DNA of 64,000 nucleotides from Carnobacterium mobile DSM 4848 (GCF_000744825.1 NZ_JQMR01000001.1:1659501-1723500); one strand, 5' to 3'; shown: positions 37,077-47,724, numbered from the stretch's first letter. The notes: generated from the letters alone by a model not told the origin. Translations and numbers: made by a program.

Positions 37077-37122
37077 AAAAGCAGAACGGTCTATTCAAAA
37101 GACTGTTCTGCTTTTATTTTTT
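37077..37122 (+). terminator. Terminator after pspA
   Basis: AAAAGCAGAAC pairs with GTTCTGCTTTT and is followed by seven T on the plus strand. Confidence 0.85.
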
Positions 37123-37130
37123 TCATAGCA

Positions 37131-37997
37131 CTATAGTTCATCGATAAAGTTAACAATCAGATTATTGACATGTTCTGGTTCTTCATGATGCACCCAGTGA
37201 GTAGCTTCTCCTAGTAGTACTCCCTGGCCTTCATCACAAAATTCAAGACTTTTACTGGCCAACTCATGACCCAAGAAGTGATCTTTGGCTCCCCATATCA
37301 CTAAGGTGGGCACAGTGACTCGGGATGGAATAGTTGGGTCGGAAAGGTTGCGTATATTAGCGCGATACCAATTCATCATCGAACGCATGGCTCCCAATCG
37401 AGACCAGGCAGCACGGTATTTTTGTAAATCATCCTTGTTGAATGTACCTTTCTGGCTGCTATTCTTCAACACCTTTACCGCAAAATTCCAATCGGACAGT
37501 CTAAATAATCTCTCCGGTATCTCTCGCAATTGAAAGAAAAGGATATATGAGCTTTTCAGAATTTGTACGGGGTGTTGTGAGATTTGTCTGGTCATAGCTG
37601 CTTCATGAGGTGCATTGAGGATGACTAACTTCTGCAGCAGCTCAGGATACACTCTCGCCACTCTCCAAGCCACAATTCCTCCCCAATCATGGCCCACAAG
37701 AATCGCTTTTTCTTTTCCAGAAGCTTTGATCAAACCCGCAATGTCCTCAACTAAATGATTTATTCGGTAGTCACTTACTTTTTTAGGTTTATCACTGAGA
37801 TTGTACCCTCTTTGGTCCGGTGCCCATACTCGGAATCCTTTATTTGCCAAATCAGAAATTTGGTTGCGCCAGCCATACCAGTATTCGGGAAACCCATGCA
37901 GCAAAATAACCAGTTGTCCTTCTTCAGGCCCTTGTTGAACAACGTGCAGTTTAATTCCATTCGTTTCTACATATAAATGCTCTTTTGTCATCCCCAT
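37131..37997 (-). CDS. Alpha/beta hydrolase, epoxide-hydrolase-like
   Basis: A 288-residue hydrolase. LLHGFPEYWYGWRNQISDLA near residue 34 gives the oxyanion hole, LVGHDWGGIVAWRVARVYP near residue 101 gives the nucleophile elbow with aspartate (HDWGG), as in epoxide hydrolases and dehalogenases. The acid is probably in LVIWGAKDHFLG and the histidine in ATHWVHHEEP. The physiological substrate is unknown. GGAGG lies 11 nt before the ATG. Confidence 0.9.
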   Translation of the reverse strand: MGMTKEHLYVETNGIKLHVVQQGPEEGQLVILLHGFPEYWYGWRNQISDLANKGFRVWAPDQRGYNLSDKPKKVSDYRINHLVEDIAGLIKASGKEKAILVGHDWGGIVAWRVARVYPELLQKLVILNAPHEAAMTRQISQHPVQILKSSYILFFQLREIPERLFRLSDWNFAVKVLKNSSQKGTFNKDDLQKYRAAWSRLGAMRSMMNWYRANIRNLSDPTIPSRVTVPTLVIWGAKDHFLGHELASKSLEFCDEGQGVLLGEATHWVHHEEPEHVNNLIVNFIDEL

Positions 37998-38123
37998 CTA
38001 GTTTAAAACCTCCTAACCTATTAAGAAAAGAGGGACAAGTCTGCTCTTCGAAAAAATCTAGTGGTTCTCTATTTGCTTATGATCTAGTTCTTCTTAAACA
38101 AACATCCTTACACAAAGTTTATG

Positions 38124-38831
38124 CTAACATCTTACATATTTGCGTTTGAAACCTAGCCTTCCTCTATCCTTTTCTTTTTGGATGCTTTCATAAGCATTTA
38201 AGAGACTGTTTTTTTTCTTTTCTCGCTTAATTTCTACTGTCCCTACTTCTCTTGCGACCTCAATGGCCTTTTCGTTTAGTGGTAAAAATGAAACACCAAC
38301 AGTGTATAAGAAATTATTCATCGATGCTTTCGTTCGCTCTGGTGACTGATGAATTTCCTTTTTCACAATATCCAACATATTGGAAATCTTGCTTTCAGAA
38401 AATTGATTGTCCGGTCGATTACCTAGAAGCCAACAGTAGCAGCTCCAGCCTGCAGACATTTTCAATTCTTGACCGCTGGCAATCCACTTATCAGCAACAT
38501 CTTGTGCAATATCAGCCTCAGCCAATGTTACGGCCACCACATAATCAGATAGCATATAAAAATAAGCGGCATCTATCCAACGGTCAAAATCGGATTCTGT
38601 CATGGCTTTCGGATCGGCAATGATCCCTGCAAAGTACATGGCATCATAGTTCCCAGTAGCATAAAGCTCTTCAGCCAGCTGTTGATTTATTTTGATTTTC
38701 TTTGTCATTGGCTTCATCGCACCGGTAGCCACGCCAAAAAGCGGCTCATGGGCACCGTTGGATAGGTATATTTTTTTCGTTCTTTCCTTACCTAAGGCTT
38801 CAAGCTCCTGCATCACTGTTTCGACATCCAT
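38124..38831 (-). CDS. DNA alkylation repair (AlkD-like) HEAT-repeat protein
   Basis: A 235-residue, helix-rich protein. The segment GAHEPLFGVATGAMKPMTKKIK near residue 26 and the repeated helical pairs fit the AlkD/AlkC-like family, which excises alkylated bases. Key catalytic residues of AlkD could not be placed with confidence, so it may be a non-catalytic relative. Confidence 0.75.
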   Translation of the reverse strand: MDVETVMQELEALGKERTKKIYLSNGAHEPLFGVATGAMKPMTKKIKINQQLAEELYATGNYDAMYFAGIIADPKAMTESDFDRWIDAAYFYMLSDYVVAVTLAEADIAQDVADKWIASGQELKMSAGWSCYCWLLGNRPDNQFSESKISNMLDIVKKEIHQSPERTKASMNNFLYTVGVSFLPLNEKAIEVAREVGTVEIKREKKKNSLLNAYESIQKEKDRGRLGFKRKYVRC

Positions 38832-39067
38832 TTTTTTGTACTTCCTTTCTTAATTTTACTTCCTGCTTAAATCGAAGAATCAAATTGATATTTTTTTTGT
38901 AGCTTCTATTCTTTTTAATTTTACCATAATTGTTTAGTATTCTTCTCTTCCTTTGTTCAAATGAAACAATAAATAGACTAAGATATGTTGGAAGAAAACT
39001 CCCTATACTAAACTTAGTCTATTTTATAAAGTGGTTTGAAAATAACCGTTTAAGAAATAACGATTTG

Positions 39068-39584
39068 TTATGTCAAATATTCTTTTGTACTATTTTGATA
39101 CTGCTCAATCATATCCAAATAGTTGTCTATTTGAACATATTCATCAACTTGGTGTGGCAAGGTTGGTTCTCCTGGACCATAAATTAGAGGGTTCTCCAAT
39201 GATCAAACCATCTAAGTCATGTTTCCTCAGTTAATGGCTGTGAGCCTAGTTCGCCGATTTCTTCTCCAACTGTTGCAAGAAGCTTAATTTTCCCGTTAAT
39301 TGGTATGCCCTTTTCTTTCAATTCAATCATCGCAATTGCCATAGCAGCTAGTCCACTCTTCATATCTGTTGTTTCGCGGCCATATATTTTATTTCCTTCT
39401 TATGCCCTTCATACGGAGGATAAGTCCTTTGAGATTCGTCGCCTGCATCCACCACATCCTTGTGTCCAGTAAATCCTAATACTTTACCTTCTCCATTGCT
39501 TAATTCAGCAACTAAACTACTGCGTCCAGGAGAATAGTTGACCAATATTGAATCGGTTTCGTGCTTTTTAAACAAGTTTTTCAA
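39068..39584 (-). pseudogene. M20-family peptidase remnant
   Basis: Pieces of an ArgE/DapE/ACY1-like metallopeptidase remain in order: GEGKVLGFTGHKDVVDAGDE (metal-binding H and D), then GRETTDMKSGLAAMAIAMIE and KIKLLATVGEEIGELGSQPL, then a C-terminal YGPGEPTLPHQVDEYVQIDN ending at 39068. The whole central and dimerisation region between the E-E-x-G motif and the tail is missing, and stops interrupt the joins near 39190 and 39370. The gene is dead through internal deletion. Confidence 0.85.
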
Positions 39585-39646
39585 CTAATTGGCAGCTTTA
39601 AAATACTGGAAAATCTTGTACTTTCCATCCGTTTTTGTATATCTCT

Positions 39647-40351
39647 TTAGAAATCATCACGTGCTTTGCGCAACGCTACAAAATCTTCCACTGTCTCTGC
39701 CTGAAGAAACAGATTGATTTTTTTCTCCCGTCCAATAGTTGACGGTAAAGTGGGATCTTCTTTTGCACGCAAATCATTGACTTGATCTAATGCTTCAGAA
39801 ACTGCTTTGTTAGACGGCTGCACAGAATGGGCAAAACGTAGATTCGTTTGCGTATATTCATGAGCTGCATAAACTTGTATTTCATCACCTAAGCGTTTGA
39901 ATTTCTGCAAGGCATCGTATTGGGCTTGGTAATCTCCGGTGAACACCCGGCCGCAGCCTGCTGAGAACAGGGCGTCTCCACAAAATAAGGCTTTATCTCC
40001 CATTAAGAAACTGATGTGCCCATGGGTATGCCCTCCTGTTTTGATGACCTGAAAATGTTGGCCCAATAACTTGAAACTTTCTCCTTCTTGAACAATGCGA
40101 TCAGCTAAGGGCACGGTTTCTTCTGGTCCATAAACGGGAGTATCCGAGTATTTCGCTAAGATCTCTTTTACTCCACCGATATGGTCCTCGTGGTTATGGG
40201 TCAAAAGAATGGCAGTTAAATTCAGCTGCTGTTCTTTTAGGTAATCCATCACACCTTCAGCTTCTCCTGGATCGACTACCACTGCTTCTGTTCCTTCTTC
40301 AATCATCCAAATATAATTGTCAGAAAAGGCCTTAATTGGGTGTATATTCAT
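39647..40351 (-). CDS. Metallo-beta-lactamase fold hydrolase, glyoxalase II-like
   Basis: A 234-residue protein with the metal site THNHEDHIGGVKEI near residue 51, GGHTHGHISFLMG near residue 108 and LFCGDALFSAGCGRVFTGD near residue 124. The last resembles hydroxyacylglutathione hydrolase (GloB), and DPTLPSTIGREKKINLFLQA near the C-terminus is typical of that family. It would hydrolyse a thioester. GAGGAGG precedes the ATG. Confidence 0.88.
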   Translation of the reverse strand: MNIHPIKAFSDNYIWMIEEGTEAVVVDPGEAEGVMDYLKEQQLNLTAILLTHNHEDHIGGVKEILAKYSDTPVYGPEETVPLADRIVQEGESFKLLGQHFQVIKTGGHTHGHISFLMGDKALFCGDALFSAGCGRVFTGDYQAQYDALQKFKRLGDEIQVYAAHEYTQTNLRFAHSVQPSNKAVSEALDQVNDLRAKEDPTLPSTIGREKKINLFLQAETVEDFVALRKARDDF

Positions 40352-40567
40352 TACTGTTCCTCCTCATTTTTAATTTTTGCTGTAATTAATTCATTTCCAA
40401 GTAAATCAATAATTCTTATCAAATATTCAGTCAGGGTAACCACCGTTTGATTAGGTTGGGCATTTGCTTTATTTGTTTAAAAATTAAAATTTTAGTAGAT
40501 AACTTATGCTTAAGGTGCTTTTTCTGATATTATATTCCTATGACGATGAAAAGGAGGAATATACATT

Positions 40568-41764
40568 ATGTTGAAATTTAACCAAAATATACGGGGAAAT
40601 GTAGCCCTAGGTATCAATCCACTTGGATGCAAACAAGAAGTAGTGAATCAAATTGACTATGTGAAAAACAAAGGGACTTACCAAGGTCCAAAAAAAGTAT
40701 TGATCATTGGCGCATCATCAAGCTACGGTTTAGCCACTCGGATCAACTTGGCTTTCGGTGCGGGAGCAGATACGATCGGCGTTTCTTTTGAAAAAGGACC
40801 AAAGAATGAAAGGAATCTAGGGACAGCTGGCTGGTACAACAATATTGCTTTTCGAGAAGCTGCTGAAAAAGAAGGTCTGGTTGCTAAAAATTTTGTGCAA
40901 GACGCCTTCAGCCATGAAAGTAAACAAGAAGTCATCGATTATATAAAGAGTGAATTTGGCGGCAAAGTAGACTTAGTCGTTTACAGTCTGGCAAGCGGTA
41001 GAAGAACCGATCCTGATACTGGAGAGACCTATACTTCTTCCATTAAAGCCATTGGGGAACCGGTTGTTGGCCCTAATATCAATATGCAAGAGCAGACTTT
41101 CTATACTGAAACGCTGGAACCTGCAACTGAACAAGAAATCCATGATACCGTCAAAGTAATGGGTGGAGAAGACTGGCAACTATGGATGGAAGCCCTAAAA
41201 GAAGCCGACGTGTTGGCAGATGGAGTTCTCACAACTAATTATTCTTACTTAGGAACTGAACTGAATCATGATTACTATGGCGGCGGTACGCTTGGCCGCG
41301 CTAAAGCCGATTGTGATGAAAAGGCAAATGCGATCAATGAATTATTGACTGATATTAACGGCAAAGCCCTGATTGTGGTTGCCACTGCCGTTACCACTAA
41401 AGCAAGTTCAGTTATTCCTTTCTTCCCAGTTTACTGTATTGGTCTTTACAAAGTCATGGAAGAGAAAGGTACCCACGAAACACCGATTATGCATCAAGAT
41501 CGGATTTATCGAGAAATGATTTATGGTGACAAAGCCGAATATGATGAAGTCGGCCGACTAAGACCGGATAGTTGGGAACTTGACAGCGACACTCAAGCCA
41601 AAACGAAGGAACTTATTTTAAAACTAAATGAAGAAAACTTTAATTCTGACATGACAGCTTATGACACTTTTTACAAAGAGTTCTCAAATTTAAGCGGCTT
41701 CCTGGTTGATAACTATGTTGAACAAGACGTTACTCTAGAAGAATTAAAAGCATTAACGTATTAA
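40568..41764 (+). CDS. fabV: Enoyl-ACP/trans-2-enoyl-CoA reductase FabV
   Basis: A 398-residue NADH-dependent enoyl reductase. The N-terminal GNVALGINPLGCKQEVVNQI, the NAD-binding VLIIGASSSYGLATRINLAF near residue 44 and LVVYSLASGRRTDP near residue 136 mark the FabV/TER family. TNYSYLGTELNHDYYGGGTLGRAK near 221 contains the Y-x8-K active-site pair. It reduces the last double bond in fatty-acid elongation. FabV enzymes tend to resist triclosan. AAAGGAGG precedes the ATG. Confidence 0.96.
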   Translation: MLKFNQNIRGNVALGINPLGCKQEVVNQIDYVKNKGTYQGPKKVLIIGASSSYGLATRINLAFGAGADTIGVSFEKGPKNERNLGTAGWYNNIAFREAAEKEGLVAKNFVQDAFSHESKQEVIDYIKSEFGGKVDLVVYSLASGRRTDPDTGETYTSSIKAIGEPVVGPNINMQEQTFYTETLEPATEQEIHDTVKVMGGEDWQLWMEALKEADVLADGVLTTNYSYLGTELNHDYYGGGTLGRAKADCDEKANAINELLTDINGKALIVVATAVTTKASSVIPFFPVYCIGLYKVMEEKGTHETPIMHQDRIYREMIYGDKAEYDEVGRLRPDSWELDSDTQAKTKELILKLNEENFNSDMTAYDTFYKEFSNLSGFLVDNYVEQDVTLEELKALTY

Positions 41765-41792
41765 CTTTTTAGTATGAATTTTTCAAAAAGAC

Positions 41793-41840
41793 GGTGTTTA
41801 TTAGGGGGTTACAAACCCATAATAAACACCCTCTTTTTTT
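41793..41840 (+). terminator. Terminator after fabV
   Basis: GGTGTTTATTA pairs with TAATAAACACC, with further pairing inside, followed by a T run. The adenosine deaminase gene ends within two bases of it. Confidence 0.85.
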
Positions 41841-41841
41841 G

Positions 41842-42846
41842 TTAGATATAGGGCTCATAAGCGTCCTCAATTAGTTTAGAAAGCTGCGCCTTTACCTCTA
41901 AACTCGTAAAAGCCCCTGCTAAGCCATTTAAATTCAGCAACTTCATCGTTGAGTAGCTGATTCCAAACTGTTCAGCCAAAAGCAAGTATTCTCTAGTCAG
42001 TGTTGTATCAGACACCGTACGATTATCGGTATTGATACAGCAGCTAATTCCCTTTTTCAAAAAATCGAGCAAAGGGTAGTCTGCCCAGTCATCAACCGCA
42101 TTCGTTTGGATATTGCTGGTCGGACACATTTCAATAACCGTTCCTTTTTCCAAACAAAGTGTTTGTGCCGCTTCATCTTTTCGGATAGCGATCCCATGTC
42201 CAATACGTTTTGCTCCTAAATGTATCGCTTGAACAACATTGTGAACACAGCCGCATTCACCAGCATGCAGAGTAACTTGTAATCCCTTTTCTTGCGCGAA
42301 AGCGGTCAGGGGTTCAATATGGTCATTCGCCAAATCAGGTTCTGGACCGGCCATATCAAAACCAACCATTAAGTCTTCTTTCGTATTCATTACTTCAGAC
42401 AGCATAACAAGATTGTCTTCATTGGAATGCTGACGCATGCCGCAGACCAATAAGTTTACTATAATGTTGTGTTGTTCCATAGCACGACGAATTCCTTCGC
42501 TGACTGCTGCGATGACTTCTGATACTGATAAACCTGCTTCAGTATGTAAAAGCGGGGCAAAACGCAACTCCATATAGCGAACATTTTCCAAAGCCGCTGC
42601 TTTAATAGTCGCATAAGCTGATTCTTCTAATTGTTCGTAGGTTTGCATCAGTTGATGAATGATATCAAAGCTCTTTAAGTAATCAACTAAGTTGCTGCAT
42701 TTTGTTGGCGCAACGACTTGGTCAAGTAACGCCATATTGAATGGCTGTTTTTCTGCCAATTTTTTTAACGTTTCTAAAGGGACAGAGCCGTCTAAATGGC
42801 AGTGTAATTCTACTTTAGGTAGTTGATAAACGATGTTTCTCTGCAA
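41842..42846 (-). CDS. add: Adenosine deaminase
   Basis: A zinc enzyme of the purine salvage pathway converting adenosine to inosine. PKVELHCHLDGSVPLETLKK supplies two zinc ligands, VTLHAGECG near residue 193 the third, and HLGAKRIGHGIAIRKDE and INTDNRTVSDTTLTREY complete the active site. In-frame starts lie at 42867 (TTG), 42855 (GTG) and 42846 (TTG). AAGGGA is 10 nt from the last one, which is used here; the choice is uncertain. Confidence 0.93.
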   Translation of the reverse strand: MQRNIVYQLPKVELHCHLDGSVPLETLKKLAEKQPFNMALLDQVVAPTKCSNLVDYLKSFDIIHQLMQTYEQLEESAYATIKAAALENVRYMELRFAPLLHTEAGLSVSEVIAAVSEGIRRAMEQHNIIVNLLVCGMRQHSNEDNLVMLSEVMNTKEDLMVGFDMAGPEPDLANDHIEPLTAFAQEKGLQVTLHAGECGCVHNVVQAIHLGAKRIGHGIAIRKDEAAQTLCLEKGTVIEMCPTSNIQTNAVDDWADYPLLDFLKKGISCCINTDNRTVSDTTLTREYLLLAEQFGISYSTMKLLNLNGLAGAFTSLEVKAQLSKLIEDAYEPYI

Positions 42847-42897
42847 GTTGCTCACGTCCCTTCTCAAAATAGTTTATAGTTTAATGAGGTATTTCGA

Positions 42898-43653
<756 letters not shown>

Positions 43654-43810
43654 TTATATAATCTTATGCCTTTTTCTTATATCGTGATGTGTATTTTCCT
43701 TTAAAAAAGATAGTTACTAGTTACTTATAGAATAGTTCTCCCTAATGTATTTAAATAAACGTTTACTTCGATTTAAGAAGAGAAAAAACTCACTACCTTG
43801 TTTTTGTGAC

Positions 43811-44599
43811 CTACTCCCCAAGCGGTTGGTACTCCACTGCTAGGCCTTTTTGCACGCCAGGTCGTTCTGCGATGCGCTGAGACCATTCCAAGAGATGCGG
43901 GTATTCATCCAGATTTAAAAATTCATATGATCCTTCATATAATTTTCCTAAAGCTAAACGACCGTACCAAGACCAGATGGCAATATCTGCGATGGTATAG
44001 GTATCACCAGCTATATAAGGACTCTTTGCTAAGGTTTTATCGAGTAAATCTAATTGTCGTTTCGTTTCCATCGTGAAGCGATCAATCGGGTATTTCATAG
44101 GTTCTGGAGCATAAGCGAAAAAGTGGCCAAATCCTCCACCAACATAAGGTCCTGCTCCAATTTGCCAGAATAACCAATTAAGGGTTTCAGTCCGACCATG
44201 AATATCTTTCGGAATCAGTTGATCAAATTTCTCGGCTAAATAAAGAAGAATGGAACCTGACTCAAACATTTTCACGCGAGGACTTTGGCTTTGGTCAACT
44301 AGGGCTGGAATCTTAGAGTTAGGATTAATATCGACGAAATCCGAACCAAATTGGTCGCCTTCCCCAATATTAATAGTGTACAGGTCATAGTCTGCGCCTT
44401 CTACGCCTAATTCTTTTAGCTCTTCAAACATAATCGTAACTTTAATGCCATTCGGGGTCCCCAATGAATAGAGTTGGAAAGGAGCCTCTCCGACTGGTAA
44501 TGTTTGTTCGAAGCGACTGCCAGCTGTTGGACGATTGCCATCTTTGTTAGAATTCTCTTCTTCCCACTGCCACACTTTTGGTAATTCATATGCTGTCAT
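43811..44599 (-). CDS. Glutathione S-transferase family protein, YghU-like
   Basis: A 262-residue protein. FQLYSLGTPNGIKVTIMFEEL near residue 43 is the thioredoxin-like N-domain, preceded by the YghU-type extension (YELPKVWQWEEENSNKDGNR, FEQTLPVGEAPF). The helical C-domain has TYTIADIAIWSWYGRL. YghU and relatives act as disulfide-bond reductases. Two ATGs follow AGGAG at 4 and 7 nt; the second is used. Confidence 0.9.
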   Translation of the reverse strand: MTAYELPKVWQWEEENSNKDGNRPTAGSRFEQTLPVGEAPFQLYSLGTPNGIKVTIMFEELKELGVEGADYDLYTINIGEGDQFGSDFVDINPNSKIPALVDQSQSPRVKMFESGSILLYLAEKFDQLIPKDIHGRTETLNWLFWQIGAGPYVGGGFGHFFAYAPEPMKYPIDRFTMETKRQLDLLDKTLAKSPYIAGDTYTIADIAIWSWYGRLALGKLYEGSYEFLNLDEYPHLLEWSQRIAERPGVQKGLAVEYQPLGE

Positions 44600-44819
44600 C
44601 ATACCACTCCTCATACTATTTATAGTACCTCCATCATACTACTCCTGGACCAATATGCCCAAGTTTTAGCTTATTTATTTATGATACGAGTCTCTCAACT
44701 CCTTTAAGCTGTGCTTTTTGCCTATTGATCTATTAGAAAACAATATAGACATCTTCCATGGGCGTGCCTATATGACCGTTTCATGTTAGAATAAAAATAA
44801 GAAACTATTGGAGGATGAT

Positions 44820-45206
44820 ATGATTATGAAGCAAGAACTCGTTGAGATTTGCCTACGTGTCAGAGATATTGAGGCTACTTTAGACTTTTATACGAATCTA
44901 TTCGATTTTGAAGTTGCCAGCCGCAGAGAATTCCCTGAAAATAAATTTGATTTAGTTTACCTGAATTCTCCCGGTTCGTCTGTTCAAATTGAACTCACTT
45001 ACAATTACGATGCCGAGCCATATAATGTAGGAAATGGCTTCAGTCATTTAGGTGTGACTGTCAGTGACTTAGAAAAAATGCATGAAGTTTGTAAAGCTTC
45101 TGCTTACGAAACAGGTGAGTTAAGAGGACTTTCAGGCGGCACGCCCTCATATTTCTTTGTGACAGACCCTGATGGTTACCGAATTGAAGTAAAGCGCGCA
45201 AAATAA
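44820..45206 (+). CDS. VOC-fold protein, lactoylglutathione lyase-like
   Basis: A 128-residue glyoxalase-superfamily protein (ICLRVRDIEATLDFYTNLFDF at the start, FVTDPDGYRIEVKRA at the end). The pattern fits GloA-type lyases, with metal ligands expected at Glu in EICLRV-like and EVK positions. It could pair functionally with the glyoxalase II-like enzyme at 39647. The ATG at 44820 has GGAGG 5 nt upstream. Confidence 0.85.
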   Translation: MIMKQELVEICLRVRDIEATLDFYTNLFDFEVASRREFPENKFDLVYLNSPGSSVQIELTYNYDAEPYNVGNGFSHLGVTVSDLEKMHEVCKASAYETGELRGLSGGTPSYFFVTDPDGYRIEVKRAK

Positions 45207-45222
45207 TTTTTTCGACTATTTT

Positions 45223-45267
45223 AAATGTAAGCATATTGGCTGTTGCCAATATGCTTACATTTTTTAA
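45223..45267 (+). terminator. Terminator after the VOC gene
   Basis: Eighteen-bp perfect arms (ending GCATATTGGC and starting GCCAATATGC) with a 4-nt loop and T run on the plus strand. Confidence 0.9.
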
Positions 45268-45315
45268 TTCCCTCTTATCATTTCTTAAAATCATTTGTAC
45301 ATTCATTACTTTCTA

Positions 45316-45369
45316 AAAACTGCAGTAACAAATGATACGGTTCTTCGTATCATTTGTTACTGCAGTTTT
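45316..45369. repeat. Outer att-like inverted repeat of the rlmH island
   Basis: Two perfect 24-bp arms flank the 6-nt loop GTTCTT. The core ATGATACGGTTC (45332-45343) is identical to the end of rlmH (48838-48849, plus strand). The arrangement recalls the terminal repeats of SCC elements. Confidence 0.7.
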
Positions 45370-45411
45370 AATCGTAAAGCTTAAAAATTCTTATTTAATT
45401 GATTTATTTTT

Positions 45412-47127
45412 TTAGTTTGATTGCTGAGAACTTATCAAGTTCATTAACTCAAATCCTGTATTCATTTTAGAATAAATTGAGCAAACTACAAAGAGCTCTT
45501 TGCCTGCAAATTGCACAACTTTGCTTCGTCCAGATGATGCTGGTATATGATGATGACCATGTATAGCTCCAATTAAATTATATTCCTTAAATAATTTTTC
45601 AATATCAGGTTCGGAACAATTATATTCATTGTTATATGCATTGCTTTTCATTGAGAGCATATTCAATTCGTTAAATAGTGGTGCATGTGAAACAATTACT
45701 GTTGGAATATCATAATCATTATTGAGTAGCCTTTTTAAGGTTTTGAGAATAAACTTTTGTTGCTCCTTCTTTCTCTTAACCAAAATAACTGGTACTGTAA
45801 TCCCAATATATCTGATTCCTTCATGAATTATATGACTATTATGCAATATACTTATTCGTGGAAATCGTTGTTCAAGTTCAACCTTCACTATCTCGTAAAA
45901 TGTATGATTACCCACAGGCAACATATACCACGACTCATCTGGATTTTCTAAAAGCTGTTTAAACCATTTACTTTTCAGAAATGGTTTCCATTTTTTTGCT
46001 TGAAGTTCTTTTCTATTACTTGGCAATACATCTACTAATTCATGATTTCCAATAACATAGAGACCTTTAATATCTCCATTAGCTACTCGAGAATCTGAAA
46101 TATCACCTACTAGTATATTGAAGTTTTTGTTGATGAATGGGAGCTTTCCATCATTAGAGTGGACATCAGAGATAACATTCAATAAATTTTTATTCTCTGT
46201 AGAAATAATATTTTCAAAGTGTCTTTCTGTATTTTTAGGATGAATACTATGCGGAATATAATTTTTTCTAATATTAGTAATTTCTTTTCCGGATTTTGAT
46301 CGCAAAATAGGTTTTACTTTTACAGATTGAGATTGTCTTGCAATGGTGATTGAATTTTCTAAACTTTCTTTTAATTCTTGAGGTATCAAACTAAGTGCTG
46401 AATTGATATTTGATTTATAAGTCAAAAACTCAACTTCAATTCTACTCTTAAAAAAAGCTCTCTCTAACTGGCTTTTTTCTAACAATTCGACTCTTTTTCC
46501 ATCAGTTTTTATGGGTAATGAATTAGTTAATTGAACAACAAAATTAAGGTATTCAAAAATATACTCAGATATTCCTGTGTTTATATTCTCACTAAACAAG
46601 AATTTACCTGCAATATTTGCAGAGATCGGTCCAGTTTCGTCATGCTGCAGAAGTCGCCCAAGAATTTGAATCTCAAATAATGGATTTTGAAATATTGCAT
46701 TATAAGCTTTTTTAACTTCACTATTGTTTTTACTCATCCTTTTATTGGTAACTTGAAACAAACTTAATTTAATGTAATTTTCTAAGTTACCTTTATGCAT
46801 TTCAATATACTTACGTGCATCTTCTGGATGGAGTAAATACTGAATAGCTGCACGTTGGATATAGTTTCTAGCTGTATCATATGGAATAGCTGAATAGACG
46901 ATGTCTCCTCTGGATTCTACAGTTAGTTCTTTTATTTTCGTATTATATTTTAATTCAAAGTAATCGTTTCTAAACAAAGTCTTGTTGACAGGTCGTCGGA
47001 CATTTTCTGGATAAAGTTCAAAACGCGCAATAAGTTCTGACGGTAGTTTGTTCAAAATTTTTGTTGATATAAAAGGGACATACTTTTCAGCGATGATTAA
47101 AGAATCTTTTATTTTATTAAATTTCAT
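45412..47127 (-). CDS. Calcineurin-like metallophosphoesterase with unknown N-terminal domain
   Basis: A 571-residue protein. Residues from about 318 form a metallophosphoesterase domain with its motifs in order: VISDVHSN, LVGDISD, VIGNHEL, VSHAP and AIHGHHHIP. The first 310 residues, lysine- and asparagine-rich, match nothing I recognise. There is no signal peptide or membrane segment. It is alone between two att-like repeats in the rlmH island. Nuclease or nucleotide hydrolase activity is possible, and a defence role is only suggested by location. Confidence 0.82.
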   Translation of the reverse strand: MKFNKIKDSLIIAEKYVPFISTKILNKLPSELIARFELYPENVRRPVNKTLFRNDYFELKYNTKIKELTVESRGDIVYSAIPYDTARNYIQRAAIQYLLHPEDARKYIEMHKGNLENYIKLSLFQVTNKRMSKNNSEVKKAYNAIFQNPLFEIQILGRLLQHDETGPISANIAGKFLFSENINTGISEYIFEYLNFVVQLTNSLPIKTDGKRVELLEKSQLERAFFKSRIEVEFLTYKSNINSALSLIPQELKESLENSITIARQSQSVKVKPILRSKSGKEITNIRKNYIPHSIHPKNTERHFENIISTENKNLLNVISDVHSNDGKLPFINKNFNILVGDISDSRVANGDIKGLYVIGNHELVDVLPSNRKELQAKKWKPFLKSKWFKQLLENPDESWYMLPVGNHTFYEIVKVELEQRFPRISILHNSHIIHEGIRYIGITVPVILVKRKKEQQKFILKTLKRLLNNDYDIPTVIVSHAPLFNELNMLSMKSNAYNNEYNCSEPDIEKLFKEYNLIGAIHGHHHIPASSGRSKVVQFAGKELFVVCSIYSKMNTGFELMNLISSQQSN

Positions 47128-47472
47128 TTATTCACCTCATTTTTTATAGATAATAATTAACTTTTTTAGCTTTTAAAGAGTTACTTCTCAGGCTAATAAC
47201 ACTATTTATAGTTGAATCAAATCCGTTAAATAATCTATACACTTCCATTCTTAATGATAGTCCAAAGTAAATTTCTATATAGAGTGATAGACTACTAATA
47301 CCTTTTTACATTAGAATTTAAAACTGATTTATTCCTAAAAAATCATAAATAACTTATAAGATTAATGCATATAAGTTATTTATAATTAAACTAATCACAC
47401 ATTTCAAGTAATATTTGTAACAATGATTTATAACCTTTGCTTCGGTTTTAGCTACAGTTTTGGAAAACCTCA

Positions 47473-47500
47473 TTTACTTATGATACAGTTCTCCGTATCA
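47473..47500. repeat. Middle att-like site of the rlmH island
   Basis: TTACTTATGATACAGTTC matches TTACTTATGATACGGTTC at the rlmH end in 17 of 18 bases. It is followed by TCCGTATCA, giving the same GATAC-loop-GTATC inverted repeat as at 45316-45369. The rest of the gap 47128-47538 shows no gene. Confidence 0.7.
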
Positions 47501-47538
47501 CACTAAGTGAGATTTTTCATTAAAAATTTGATGAAATT

Positions 47539-47724
47539 TTATTCTTCAATAGAGTTTATAACTACATTACTAATATGCTTTACTACCTCGTCTAGAGTAA
47601 ATTTATTAGTATTTAATGCAAACTTATTAACCTGATATGAGTTATATTGTTGCACTTCTTCGACTGAAACTTCATGCCAAATTGGTAAAATAGTTATCGA
47701 ATTTATTTTTGTTGAAATTCTCAA
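47539..47724 (-). pseudogene. TIR-domain protein, C-terminal remnant
   Basis: The short frame reads ITILPIWHEVSVEEVQQYNS and then NKFALNTNKFTLDEVVKHIS. This is the end of a bacterial TIR domain, where family members have ILPVWH and a KFAL(N/S)T segment. The frame is open back to 47763, overlapping the end of the ATPase gene, but the nucleotide-binding and catalytic parts of the domain are missing. It probably once belonged to a TIR effector gene truncated when the neighbouring DNA was joined. Confidence 0.6.

Noticed and set aside
38930-39187. Plus-strand ORF antisense to the M20 remnant
   Set aside because: It overlaps recognisable coding remains on the other strand and has no ribosome binding site.
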